Below are positions 43,506 through 56,261 of a DNA stretch of 64,000 nt, piece by piece. The stretch is from positions 1,165,528 to 1,229,527 of the forward strand of contig JAAGOF010000251.1 of NCBI GenBank assembly GCA_010645155.1. The letters run 5' to 3'. The stretch's first letter is position 1. Each line of letters begins with the position of its first letter. Source of the stretch: Tigriopus japonicus (Eukaryota > Arthropoda > Copepoda > Harpacticoida > Harpacticidae). The position numbers and the translations under genes are program-made. The notes under the pieces are model-generated. The model saw nothing but the letters and a program-made list of their open reading frames with translations. It had not been told where the DNA came from and did not search any database.

Positions 43506-44400
43506 CCGACGGAACAAGGCAAACGAAGTTTTATTGCAAAAATATTTTGTATTCAAAGTAGTTAAAAAATAACTACGAATTCATTTTAAAATTATAATAA
43601 CACAAATTTAACTGTTGAACAAATTCTCAGACTTTCAGGTTTGTACATCAAAAGTCAATAAAAATAATAATGTTTATTGCAACTCTTGGTCATGTCAGGC
43701 ATGTCAAAAAAGTAAAAAATAAAATAGAATAAAATATATAGATGTATGGTCATATACATGATTAAATGATAGGTCAATGGTTAAAACGTTTAAATAGATG
43801 AGTGAAATTGTGATATCACACTTGAGTTGACTAGAATAGTTTCAGTGCACATGAAAGAGATGAAGAGGGGATGCACAGACAGTACAATTATAATTGGGTA
43901 GCGGTACATGATGAAAACCTTGGTTATTGCAGTAGAGAGTCAGATTGAACAGATCCTTTCAATTCCGTCAGTACCCGTCGTTGATGGCATTTGGCAAAAA
44001 GCCGGACGAAGGTGCATGACCGCCAATATTCCAAAGGGATGTCGAACCAAGGACAATAAGGTTTTTTCAAGTCCTTGACCGGGATGACAACATGTGTCCG
44101 GACATCGCCTCCGGAAAGGTCAGGTTCCTAACACTGTTGGACATTAACCTTGCCAGCCCGGTGGTGAAGGGCTCGGTTTCGCAATGACGTGGGACAAAAA
44201 CAGAAGAACGCACTAAGCGGCGTGACATGAATTGTAATCCCGAATCGCCTTCAGTAAATGAGCCTTGAATCTTGGATTTGAAACTTCTTTAACAATATAT
44301 TTGTCCATGTCTTCATGAATTCGGCATTCTTTGTTCAGAGAAAAAGCTCATATTTTGGCGATTTTGGGCTTGAATGAAGTCAATGAAATGGTCCACTTTG
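43506..44400. other. no gene seen
   Basis: AT-rich to 43970, then a more GC-balanced stretch (43970-44250) probably belonging to the decayed ORF region that follows; no clear frame. Confidence 0.35.
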
Positions 44401-45420
44401 TTAGGCCTTCGTTGTTAAAGTCATTGAAATTTCCTGCCAAGCAATCTTAAAATTCATAATGGCAGTGCTCACTTTTTCGACATCTATCTCAGGCTTCTGA
44501 ATGAACAAAGTGATTCTTGAAAATGTTTGTAGTACTTGCAGGAAAGGGCGACCATCTTCCCAACGATAACACTTGTTCAAGATGTTTTCTAAGGCAGGCA
44601 AACTCTTGAGCAACTTTTTGCACTCATTGCATTCAAAAACTGTTCCATGATTGTCTTCACGGCTCAAATTTAATTCAGAGGCCCACTGAGCAATCTCTGG
44701 AATCATTTTCACAAGTTCATCGTAAGTCTTGTTTACTATCGAATCAGTGAAGGAATGGTGGAGCACATACATCAAGAATTCGTGTCCAGCCAGGCTTTGC
44801 TGTCATAATCAAGCTCTTCCTCAGTGTGCTGTGATATTTCTTGGAATCAGTCTTCTTTGATACCCGGCCACAAATTTTTCATAGCCTTCATGCAACGACC
44901 CAAAGGTTCGTTCTTCACATTTTTGTTCCTAACAACCAACTCTCCAATGGCAAAACAAACACGGAAATGTGGACCGATGAGCCCCAACCCAAGGGCGATA
45001 TTGTAGCATTTTAAATCTTGAGCAAAAAAGAAATCCTCGCCTTCCAAGTGTTCATCCAGACAAAACTTCGACAACAGGATTGAAATGGATTCGTAATCCT
45101 CCTTCATTGCAGAGATTGCGAGAAGGAACGTACACTTAACACCAGTGGATTGATTTGTAAGGCTGCAGATTTCTTTTTTCAATCTGATGATCTTAATGAA
45201 AAATTAAGGCGGAAACCTTAAGAAAATATCTGCCTTCATCAATAGACAAGCGCAATTTGATGCCATTGATCTCCCATCCTCTTTCCTTAAGAATGCGGTG
45301 TAGAAATTCTCGAACATTTGTTCAGAGGAAAGTGGTGCCTTAGTTTGGTTTGTCCCATGAGTTATTTCGTCGCATGTAAACAAGCAAACTTCTTGTTTTC
45401 CTTGACTAATTCATGCTTCA
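44401..45420 (-). pseudogene. decayed ORF of unknown family, possibly transposon-derived
   Basis: Three coding-like segments in different frames, in order on the minus strand: about 45335-45195 (VREFLHRILKERGWEINGIK, then LSIDEGRYFLKVS), 45182-44847 (TGVKCTFLLAIS, FFFAQDLKCYNIALGLGLIG) and 44775-44401 (FECNECKKLLKSLPALENIL, WEDGRPFLQVLQ). Stops and frameshifts separate them. The style (IKLSID..FLK, GVK.TFLLAI, DLK..NI.LGL) recalls multi-copy ORFs seen in other invertebrate genomes, but I cannot name the family. Confidence 0.5.
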
Positions 45421-47404
45421 AATACGGTTGCACTGCAACGTCGCGTCGGAGAGCTTGGTTGATGTTTATTAGTTGCTTTTGAAATTTTTGTCAAAAAATT
45501 CCGTTATTATGGTCAAAGGAAATGTGGCCCCCCCAAGTAACCCTGACCTCAACCCAGTGGACTTTTCTGTTTGATCCATTCTTGAGGCCAAGGCTTGCAA
45601 AAAAAGACCACAAAAGTGTTGAAGGGCTATAGTCAGCTCATCTGGCTTCTAAGGATGACATTCAGGATGACACCATACGTACCGTGTGTACTAAGGTTGT
45701 CCCTAGGATCAAAGCCACAGTCAGCAACAAAAGTGGTCACTTTGAATATGTGTTAACAAATGTTGTCATGAATAGTCCAAACCACAATTGAACCAAATTT
45801 CAAGTCCTTCTGACCATTCTACAAGGAGAAATATCAGATTTTTATGGAACCCATAAATAATCCGCATACTGCAGAAATGTTTTTGAAAGCATTTCAAAAA
45901 GTTAATCTTCTGACTCAATCTCTGCCCATTCCTGCTCACTTCATTGTGAGTATAGTCTAATATATTTTATATTTTATATATATAGAAAACAGATTGCGCA
46001 CCTTCATTTAAACCCAATTTGTACCTTAGAATTGGCAAAGCAAGGCTCCATTTTCGCTTCAGTCATGTACTCTTCAACTTTATGATGATGTTTTCACGTC
46101 AAAATATTCAGATTTTTATTACTTTTTCCAAATTGTAGTCAATTATGCTGTGGCTTTAATCGTTTCTGTCCGATTTTGATCAACCTTAAATCAATTTTAA
46201 GGCCAAAGAAAATCAAGCTCAAATCCGTCTTTTTAATTTCACGCAAGGTAACTTGCGGCATAAGTGCAACCTTTCTTTCTGTTTTTTTTTTTTAACTTTT
46301 ACTGTTGCTACTTGTCTTACGATAAAGTTCCACGCCGTCAGTGACGGATATTAGGTAACTATTCTCAGTCTTTGCAGCAATGGTGGCGTCAAGATTCCTG
46401 TTTTATTACGCCGCCGTAGGCTAAAAATTTCCAATATTTTCAATATAGTACATGTTCTTTGTGTGGCTCACATCTCGTTCACACCTCACCTGAATGTACA
46501 CAGTCTCACAATGCAGATACTACATAAATAATACCTTCAACCAAAAGAGGGGGAAAAAAATAAGTACTTAGAGGTTTCGTGACTCCATATAAATATATAC
46601 TAAAGTAGTGACCACTGCCTTGCTTAGCGATCGCAATAAAATCAACTCCAAAGGGATTCCATTCACGCAACCTAACATACGTATTTTTTACTATCTTTGA
46701 AGATGTCAAAACCTTCACACATTATCACAAATGAGATACCCACATTGAATCATAGTCAACCTAAGATAAACATGTTTTCAGATTAAAGAGCCTTATCTCA
46801 CTTGACTCATACCTGCTTCCGAGTGGGTTTACTTTGTAGCTCAATACCTAAAAGAGGCCTTTACTCGCTGCAATCGCCCTAATCATTCTCTGAATTGATA
46901 AGTTCTCCCTACGTCTCTGTGAGTGTTTGTGAGAGTATCAAATGTTATGTGAATGCCAGAAAAATAATTGGGGGTGAAACTTCAGGAGTGACTTGAACTT
47001 ATCGTCAGTTAACAAGAACAGGTAAGCTTAAATTGAAATAACAACGATTTAGCAATTGACCAAAAATTTACAAGACCCATTTTTGAGAATTCTATGAGCC
47101 TAAATTTGCAAGGTGGTAAATTCATGAAACTGTAAAAATTGCTTTCGTGACTGTGAAGCGAAAATGAAGGACCTCATTTAGTAAATGGAGCACTGTTCAT
47201 TTTAGCAACCGCAAACGGTGGGTTTGTTTTTTGAAACTACCTTGATTTACAATGACCTAACCATTGAATGTCACGGAAACTGTCAGATCTCCATTCTAGA
47301 TAACTAAACAAAATTCAGGGCTCGTATATTTCGCAAAGCGTATGATACCCTGTTCGGTGTTTTGATAGCGAGGAACGACTACATAATTCCAACTTATACG
47401 AAAA
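45421..47404. other. no gene seen; 5' flank of kinase gene
   Basis: AT-rich sequence without a supported gene. A promoter for the kinase should lie at its right end; no core motif assigned. Confidence 0.35.
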
Positions 47405-50400
47405 ATGAGTTTGTCGGCCATTTTGGAGTTTCCTGATGTGATTGTGGATTGTTCAAAGACCTCGAAGATTGAGCGAGGGATCATCAAAATGGTTCAGAAG
47501 ATCCGTCCAGATTGGTCAAAAGTGGACATAATCCTCCAGAGATTTGAATCAGACTTTGGATGTCTCATTTATGGAGCATACACAAACAACAGATTGGAGA
47601 TGATCATGACGAAAATCGTCGTTGAGGCAAACCATTCAGGTGATTTGGTAAGAAGATAAGTCTTAATCTTTTTTGATTTTGTTTCTCGCTCTTTCATCGG
47701 AATATGTATAAACTGATCCTCTAACACGAACAATATTTAGTGTAAGAGTCAACAAATGCTAAAAACTACAGTTAACTCTTCTTAGTGAACATTTTTAATA
47801 AAGCCAATTTGCTACTTCCATAGTTCTTTGTTTCTCTCTTATGTGTACAAAACAAATCTAAAAAACGTGTTCACTTAATTAATACAGAAGTGTGTGAATA
47901 AGTGATCGGTGAACATCTTTCTTTCAAGGGTTGTCCAGATATGACAATTTCAACTCGTTGAAAGATCAAATGTCACTCAAGTCCTAAAAGTATTGTATTG
48001 ACAATATTAATAATGCATTTGTTCTTAGAGGATAGAAATCCTGATTCGGCTTTAAAGGTTCAAACTAGCATTTGAAAGAAATATTAGGTTTAACAAGCTC
48101 TTTTACAAGGACAAATTTCCTGCTTTTTTGAGTTAGTGAGTCACGAGAAATTTGATTCCGACCAAAAGCATCTTCTGTCTTTTGAAAGGTCAGGGTCTGA
48201 TTTCTGAGGTAACACAAAAGCTAGTCCAACGAGTGAGTCAAAACATAGATATGCCTTTGTTCATTAATTAATGTTGTAGTAAATGTTTGTACAATACACA
48301 TTTTCTTTCCCTGTTTGTCAATGTTAATTATGTGTATGAGGCCAGGAAAGCCAGCAAAAGAAAAGAAGACAAACCTTTGACACAATGGGCCAAAGGTTCC
48401 TTCCACACGTACAGATCATGTTGGACAACTAGTCTCCATTTTTAATCACCAAATATTTTCCGTAACAATGAGTTTCCTTCATCAGATCTTTAATTGAGAA
48501 AAGAAATGATTCAAGCTGATCACATGCTCCAGTGAGCATTCTTTGTCTCGATTGAGTTCGCTTCTACACATGGTTGTTTCAAACCCGTCCGTTCTGACTA
48601 GGAAAACCCAAAATTCGGACGGGGTGGGTTGTGTTTTTCTCTTTTTCTGTGTAAATAAACCCATAATATCCATTTTCCCCATTAGAATATGAGCAATGAG
48701 AAGAAATATGAGGTCAAGGAAAAAAATCATAAATGGACGAAAATGTCACTTGCGAAATATGATTTCAGGAAAAATTCAAATCACATTGATTTGTTTGCTT
48801 TAGAAAAAAAATGCCAAAGATAGAAATTAAATAAGACAACATGTTTAAAAGGAAAAAACAAAACCCAGTTGAACCCACAACGAAAAACTCGAAAATCCAC
48901 CAGAATAACCCTCCCCGCCCCACCCAAAAAATGGGTCATTTCTTCAATGCAGCCCATCTTCATTACAAACGCAATTCTTCTCTGGCTTCATAAGACCAAA
49001 TCCTCGCAATTTTTTTCCCATCTAGTCAAACAAGCTCACATTCTTGTGTCATAGCAGTTTAATAAAGTTATTTCTCGAATAAAAAAACGTACGATCCTTC
49101 ATGAATGAAATGCTTTCATACAATCGCACAAGAATTTCTATCCTCAATTTTGAAGGATCTTTTCTCTACCAACTCTTATTGAATATTTCAGAACCAAGAG
49201 ATCACGTCCATGCGCTTATTTGCCTCCCGCTACTTTGGTCCAAGACTTTTTAGCGCTTTTCGAAACGGTTTCACATACGAATACTCGCCTGGTGTTCCAC
49301 TAAATTATGCATTGGCCATTGATCCCAAAGTGTATCCCATGGTTGCGTACAAAATTGGAGTCATGCACCAAGAGATGTCCAACCACGTGTCCAGAGTTCG
49401 CGGAGGTCACGTGTTCAATTCCATTCGACGGTGGATGAAACAGGTTCCACTCAGATTGGCAGATCCGATCCAAAATTCGAAAATGAACCAAGAGCTCCCG
49501 TCGAAAGCGGAGTTGGATAGGTATGTTTGCCGTAGACGAGATCTCTTTTTCGATCGTAATTGGCTGATTGTAATGTTTGGCATCGTGTAGAGAGCTCTTC
49601 GAGTTGGAATCCGAATTGAACCAGCCTCTCGTGAATCGAACGGTGTATTGTCATGGTGATCTCAAACCTTCGAATATCATCTATGAAGCCAATACCGAAA
49701 CTATTCAGTTCATCAACATGGAATGTGCTGGCCCCAATTTCCAGGCCTATGAGATTGCGCAGCACTTCATTCACTTCAATAGCAGCGATCTTCAGCGAGT
49801 TGGCTACGATGAATTCGTGCCAGCCAAAGAATTCCAACGTCGATGGCTTGCTTTCTACCTTAGTGGGTTCAAGGACGTGCCTCTGGTTAAGGTAAAGGAG
49901 AAAAATTTGATGTTTCTCTAGAATTTCTTCACAGTGGAATCTTTCTCGGCTTACGAATGCAATTAAATGCACAAAGATCCACCAAAATTACAAGAATATG
50001 AATGTTTTCTGATGCGAGAGCCTCCACAGAAACAGACAAAGTGTATGTTAGTTCAATTTGAAAAATCGATGATTTGACTAGACCAAACGCTGTAGACTGG
50101 GAATTTAAAATTTAATTAAAATTCGAGTAGGTCTTTATGTACTTTTTGTAAACTTTTTGGTGATAAAATATTTTGCTTTTCTTATTTCTTAACAACCTTT
50201 TTCGCAGTTTTCCTGGTCGATTTCAAGCAAAATCAAAAATCTCTTTTTCTTCATAAGTGAGTCTTCGTTTTTTCTATAGCATCAAAAATGAATGAAAACT
50301 CTTTTGACTTTGGATATGAGAGCACTTGTTTCGGCACCAAAAAACATGATATCAAGGAATATCAGAGAAGGCATGAACAAGAAAAGACCTGTAACTGTTC

Positions 50401-50665
50401 TTTTTTGACATTCTAAACTTCAATACTCATGTTTTCTTTGCTGATTTTGAAACTATATCCTTTCCAGGTTTCGACAAACGAGGTGGAATCCTTGTTGGAA
50501 AACGTCCAAAAGTTCGTTCTCGTTGTACTCCTTCAAGAAGTGGTCTGGGCTTTAACTCGAATCGATACCTTTTATTATCCGGAATTCGATCTTCTCCAAT
50601 ATGGTATTCTCCGGTTCAAACAATATAATCGCAACAAATACAACATTTTGAACATTATCATTTAA
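47405..50665 (+). CDS. ethanolamine/choline kinase-like protein
   Basis: Four exons, GT-AG borders, phases agreeing: 47405-47647, 49192-49520, 49591-49891, 50468-50665; 356 residues, close to family size. The family phosphorylates ethanolamine (or choline) with ATP in the first step of the Kennedy pathway. Seen: an N-lobe with RPDWSKVD and FGCLIYGAYTNNR; exon 2 FGPRLFSAFRNGFTYEYSPG; exon 3 Brenner-type motif CHGDLKPSNIIY (H212, D214, N219), then FINMECAGPNFQAYEIAQHF; a C-terminal part VLLQEVVWALTRIDTFYYPE and YGILRFKQYN. In active members the second motif reads I-D-[FY]-E; here the Asp is Asn (AAC, N233), and the usual AYDIxNHF is AYEIAQHF. The protein may be an impaired or altered kinase. 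Start chosen as the first ATG of an exon that joins in frame. Confidence 0.87.
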
Positions 50666-50772
50666 ACGACAGACACGTAAGGATGTGAGTTTCGCTGTTC
50701 AGGTCATTCTTCAAAATATATATGTTTTATATCTGGATTGGCTGTCCCATAGTGATTTTGCTTTTATTGTTG

Positions 50773-50778
50773 AATAAA
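50773..50778 (+). terminator. polyadenylation signal of kinase gene
   Basis: AATAAA about 110 bp after the kinase stop codon. Confidence 0.6.
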
Positions 50779-51607
50779 ATGGACCAGTTTACTTTTATAC
50801 GTGCTTGAAATGTGATAGAGGGGTTTTGATTTGGGTTCCGACATCAAGTCTACTTATGAAGCGGTTGCAGAGTTGCAAAGTTTGAGGTATTTTGAAATTT
50901 TCGGGTTCAAGTGTAGTACGTTGTGGGTGGCGAAATAAAGTATGAAAATAACTGTTTCGAAAGGATAGCAGTGTCAGCAAGTTCGAACACACGATGATCT
51001 TTCTTTTTTGCTTACCGGGGTCTTCAGCTTTTTTTTCTGTTTCTTTCTAAAAATATCTCCTTTCTGACTTGTGTGGTTTATCACATTAAGGGTACAATAC
51101 ACGTCATCCATCATTCCCGATTCATTCTTAATACGGTGAACACTCACGTCTCATAATTTGCTTGGACGTTCAGACAGTCGATCAAGTGAAATAATATTTA
51201 AGCGTTTTGCAAAACTCAAAGTCAAATGAGAACAACACTCTTTAAAATAGAAGCATATCCTTGTAATCCATGTTCTGATACATTCTTGAGGACTGGATAC
51301 ATCAAATGAGCATAAAATCTGAAGGGTCAAGAGGGTTGAGCTAGATGGAATTGATTCACAGCGGAAGTAGAACGGTTCCTTTCGACTTTTCTAAACATCA
51401 AAGTTAACCACTGAATAATCTTGTCTAGTTCTAACACGAGTGGACTGGACTTTCAAAGCCTGAAGACAGAGGGCGACACTTGCATTCAAAGCCAGCAGCT
51501 GTCTTTCCGGCTGATTGACGGAAACACGTGCTTTCCTCTAGAAAGAGAGAAAGAGAGCGGCACTGACGATGTGCTGAAACGTACATCTGAGTGGTGGCTT
51601 TCAGGGT
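50779..51607. other. intergenic between convergent genes
   Basis: Holds the 3' ends of the kinase (plus) and the nuclear receptor (minus); no gene seen. No AATAAA was found on the minus strand close to the receptor stop. Confidence 0.4.
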
Positions 51608-54600
51608 TTAGATACTAATATCCGAGATCTGATCGGTCTCCATTAGGTTCAATTTCTTTTCCATGTAGATCTTGGACACCCGTTTCAGGAGACTAATAAG
51701 ATATGAGTGATGATGGGTCTTGCTGGACGCCTTCTTGGGACCGAATTTGATACGAAGATAACGGTTCAGCATGAGATAGAGATGATGACGATGCTTGGCC
51801 ACAGCTCTGTCGTCCTCCAATGGAAGTGAGGCCGAGGCCTCGGGGCTCAAAGTCAGCAAATTGACCATAATCAAGAGGCAGGTGAGAAATTGGTCGGTGC
51901 CAACGTGTTTGCCAATCTAGAAATGGAACGAAATCGACGTTATCGACCTTGAAGTGCAAACACTAACGAGCCATTTTGGAAATGGGTCAAAAAAAAGAAC
52001 AAAATACTAGTTCATGTGATGTCAGACTGAGGATGTCCACGTTGCTATGCTTTCTACTTTCGAGCGAAACATGGGTTAAGCAGCTTCTTACAATTCCTTT
52101 GGGCAAGATCTTGATTGTTCAAATGTCGACGCAAGAGCAAACTCTTAAATAGAGCAAGCAAAAGCTTGCAAAGTAAGAATCGATATACAATCCTTAGCTC
52201 AAAGCAAGAGGGATAAAAGGTATAATTATTGGGATTAAGAGCTTTCTTGGGTCCAATCCAGGATTCATCCACTAGATAACTTTTAGACTAAATGTTTCGA
52301 AATTTTGAAGAATAGACTACTAATGGATCAATTTCACATGCCTCCTGCTTAAAAATGCCTCTGCTATCCCTTGCATGAAAAAGTATCACGACATAGAAAA
52401 GTAAAACGTGGTCAAGTCAAACTTGATCTCTTCTTTCAGGTTTGAAAGAAAAACCGTCCCACTAATCTGATCAAGATAATGTCTTAAATGAAGAAGTTGT
52501 TCATCAACACGACCAAGAAAAAAATAAACTCACCTTCTTGAGAACCTCGTTGAACTCAATTTCGTACTCTTGTCGCTCAGCCCAAGGTGATGGATTGAGG
52601 TAGTTTTCCTCAAGCCTGGGCACTACATCGGCCAGACCATTATCCTCTAGGTACTTCATATACGGGGTTGGGATGCCGGACATCTTGGCTTGCTCGACAA
52701 ATGTGGTGGCGTTGTTGCCGTGATAATACACGGCTGCTCCAAGTAAACACGACACTGACGAGTTTTCGCTCATGAGGCGTTCCTTGGCAATGGGCGAGAG
52801 GTCGAAGAGATCGAATATCGAGGTCATCAGATCCATGCTGGTCTCCTTCACGCTCTTGTTCAGCTTGTGGAGAAATCGAAATGAGGGCTTGATAGCGCCC
52901 CGAGAGATCAAGATCGAGGTGAGCTCGTCTCGATATTGTTCGTCATAATAAGCGTTGTCGATTTTGCCCACCACCGTGGTCCGGAGCTTCTTGACCATGT
53001 TTAGGAATTGGAACTCCTCTTCGGAAAACACCAAATTGGGGGTCTTAAGCTGGACTGACTGGTTCACGAGGAACTCATTGAGGACTTGAGTGAAAAGCTC
53101 CACTCGTCGTTTGGTGGGCTGCAGCGAGAAGTTAATGGGCTCGTCCTCATCGGATTCCTCTCCGTTGACAGATGAATGGCAAGATGGGTTGGGCGAGGCG
53201 GTTTTCGCGAACTCGATAAATACGTCCGGAAACGCCACGATCTTATTTTTGGGCTTCTTTCTCGTGGGAGAGTCCTTGTTCATGTCTGGGGTGCTGGAAC
53301 AGCCCGAGGAGTACTCCAGAGGTTGAAGGGTACATTCAGTCTCAACCTCAACTAAACAAGGACTAATCGGCGACATGGGTTCGAACTTTTCCACAGGATA
53401 CATATTCATATAGTTATTGTAATCGACGGGAGAGTACGGACTATTGGTTAGTGGAGGACTGGGCTGTAGAGGAGGTGACTGGCACATGCTCAAAGGTGAA
53501 GGTTGATGAATAAGGGGGGGCGAAGGAGAGTGTCCATACATCTCATCGCAACTTCGCTTTCGATCATTAGATTTGTACGCGATCACACCGTTGGGACTTG
53601 GCCGTGGACTGAGGGTGATTGAAGAACCGCACCCACCACCATTGCTCACTGAGTTATCATGGATGGATCCGGACGGTGGAACATAGCCCTCCTGTCCCTT
53701 CTTGGGAAGATCGTATTTGCCTCCGGAAGTGGAGTCCTTGTAAATGGGCTTCCTGCCTTTGAAGCCTTCCTCTTCTCGCTTGCGCCTCAAAGATTGGTTA
53801 GGTCCTCTTACATAATCCTGGAACAGATTGGAATTGGAAACTACAAGACATGTTGTGGAAGGTATTTAGTTCCCTGAATAGTTGGCATATTTTTCGACTT
53901 CCACGTTCACGTCATCACTGTCCTTACAAGGTTAGTAGAGGAGCCTTGAAGGAACAAACACCCTGAGGCAACGAAAGCCCATTCCAAGAAACAGCTAAGC
54001 AAAGCTTTTGCCTTGACATCAACTTCTTTCTTTGGAACAATTAAATTGTTCCTCTGAAGTGAAGGATTTTCTTTGGAAGAAGAGGTTTAACCAAATATGA
54101 AAAAAAGAGTGCAGTACGAACTAAAAGTTGACAAAGGCTGACATTGTTCCAATCCAAAATATGACTTTATTTATCGATTTTAGGAAAGTTGGAACTGACA
54201 TGCAAATAACAAGAAGACTGTTTTGAAGGTAAACCCAAGGTCCTCATTACGACGACAAACAAAAATCATGATTGTCTTGAGACCTTTGCATGTCAAAAAT
54301 TGTGGGAAACAAGTTGTGTTCCTCAACAACCTCATTCGAAGGCTAATCTTATCAACCAACTTCAAGCTACATTCGGAAAATGACTTTACAACAGATCTTT
54401 TGTGAGGCTATTCCCATTCCCCTCCCCCAAGGGAGGTTCCATGCAGCATTGCCGTACATCCTTGAATATCCTTCATTGCTCACCTTCTTCATGCCAATAT
54501 TAACACACTTCTGGAGTCGACAATGCATACAATCATTCCTTCTGTTGACATCCACCGGACATTTATCATCTCCTCTGACACAGACACACTTCTTCCGTCC

Positions 54601-56261
54601 AGCATAACGTCGAAAAAACGCCCGACAACTGAAGCAACAGATGGCGCCGTAGTGCAAGTGCTCACTAGCTCCATCGCCGCAAACGGCACACACGCAAGGA
54701 AGCAGCTTCCCGTTCTTATCACGGGTTTGTTTGTTCGAATCCTGGCGAGGACCGTGATCCGACGAGCTCTCAAGGTTCCCATTGGACACTCCGTTTGTGA
54801 AGCCGTTGAACCCGTTCATAGTTTGACCTGGATTCGGCGACATGACTGGGTTTGACATCACACCAAAGTGCTGAAACGTAAAAGACTAAAATTGGAGTTA
54901 TTCGTGTTGCTCGTAAATTATTCAGACTTTAATGTCCGCATTTAAGGACAAATTGTTACGCGAGGTAAGCAAGTGTTTGGGTTAAGAGCTCAATCAAAAG
55001 CTACAAACAACCAACATTTTCCTCTTGCGTATTAACCTCAATGAGGGAATGATCTGAAAAGACGTCAGTGACGTTTTCCAAGTCAATCAAGCTTGGTTTT
55101 ATTTCCTCTTGCCCAAATATTGTGATATCATTGCTTGTATTTCTTGATGTATTCTCTTTATTCATCATATTGGCGTATAAAGGTGAAGAACATGCCTCTC
55201 AATCCCTTTCTTTCTTGAATAAAACAGTAGACACGAACTTGGACAAAGTCTTGCAGAGATCATGCTAACCAAGTCATGCTCAGGCTTCCACGTCAGATTT
55301 TTAATTGACTATCGATTAGCCAAGGACCTTTCCGCTCTCTTTCTCTTTCACCTTGAAGGTAGGAAAAAGAATCGTGGTTTCAGTGGGAAACCCACTCAGT
55401 TCCTATCAATCATGGAACACCTTTCTTTGGCTGAAGTTCGAGATTTTCTTCGAGTCCGAAAAATGAAGGCCCTCTTTGGAAGATGATCGTACTATCTCCA
55501 GTTGGGCCTAACTTTTATGATCTTTGTCTGCAGCCTGTTTCCTTGCAAACCATCCAAAATTGCGACGATTTTGCGAGTGCGTGTCATGCTCGATTCTCAG
55601 GCCTGCTCAGCACTTCTACGAGAGCTCAAGCGATCGTGAATCAAATTGGCATTTGGCCAAAAAACGTTCTTTTCATTCGCCTACTCTCTGTTTACAGACT
55701 TGACACATAACCCGTTTGACCAGATTCGTATGTTGAGATGCATGGCTTTATTGAATGGTCGTGTTGCCATATCTGTCCTTTGGGTATAATCCTTAGAGTT
55801 TACATTTTCCAAGTCCTTTGGTTTAGGCTCTTAAAACCATTTGGTTTGGGCTGGTTTCACTTGTCAAAATGCATCAAAGAACTTGAGAGTAGATTAAGGG
55901 AACAGGGGGTAAACATGACAAGGAGAAAGTGAAAATCAGATTGAGATTTCCCCCTTAAGGCAAATCATCTGTTATCGTGTCCTTCGTAAACTCCCCTTAA
56001 AGTAGACGGTTCAAACTTATTCCCGCCCTTTTGCCACATCCTTCCATTAGTGCTTCAAAGTGGTTAAGGACATGGCTAATGGAATTCACTGGCCTTACCA
56101 ACTAAAAGGACGCAGAGGCAAACAGAAGTGGCAAAAATAACCCTAAAACCGCATGCAGTAGCTTTCAACACCCCGCTACCAAGGTTTCTCAAGCGATTTC
56201 GATTCATTTGAACTCGAGTTTTGGCACCTACCTCCATGTGCGAGTGCGAATGGGAGTACAT
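51608..56261 (-). CDS. nuclear receptor, unassigned subfamily
   Basis: Four coding exons, all in phase 0 with GT-AG borders: 56261-56232, 54870-54484, 53817-52534, 51916-51608; 669 residues. Exon 1 encodes only MYSHSHSHME. A zinc-finger DNA-binding domain covers about residues 69-139 (CAVCGD, HYGAICCFSCRAFFRR, CMHCRLQKC). A long Ser/Pro-rich hinge (about 140-355) follows, with a basic patch RRKREEEGFKGRK, then a ligand-binding-type helical domain to the end. The P-box reads FSCRA rather than the usual EGCKG or ESCKA; the first finger is one residue longer than normal and the D-box loop has six residues instead of five. No clear AF-2 core is seen at the C-terminus (ends DQISDISI). It would act in the nucleus as a transcription factor. 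A 5' UTR exon further upstream is possible. Confidence 0.9.
54871..56231 (-). other. intron 1 of nuclear receptor gene
   Basis: 1.36-kb intron between the tiny first coding exon and the DNA-binding-domain exon; no other gene supported. Confidence 0.6.

Noticed and set aside
49210..49590. A separate single-exon gene at 49.2 kb
   Set aside because: The frame is exon 2 of the kinase: it begins after a TTTCAG acceptor and passes a GTATGT donor at 49521, with matching phases to the neighbouring exons.
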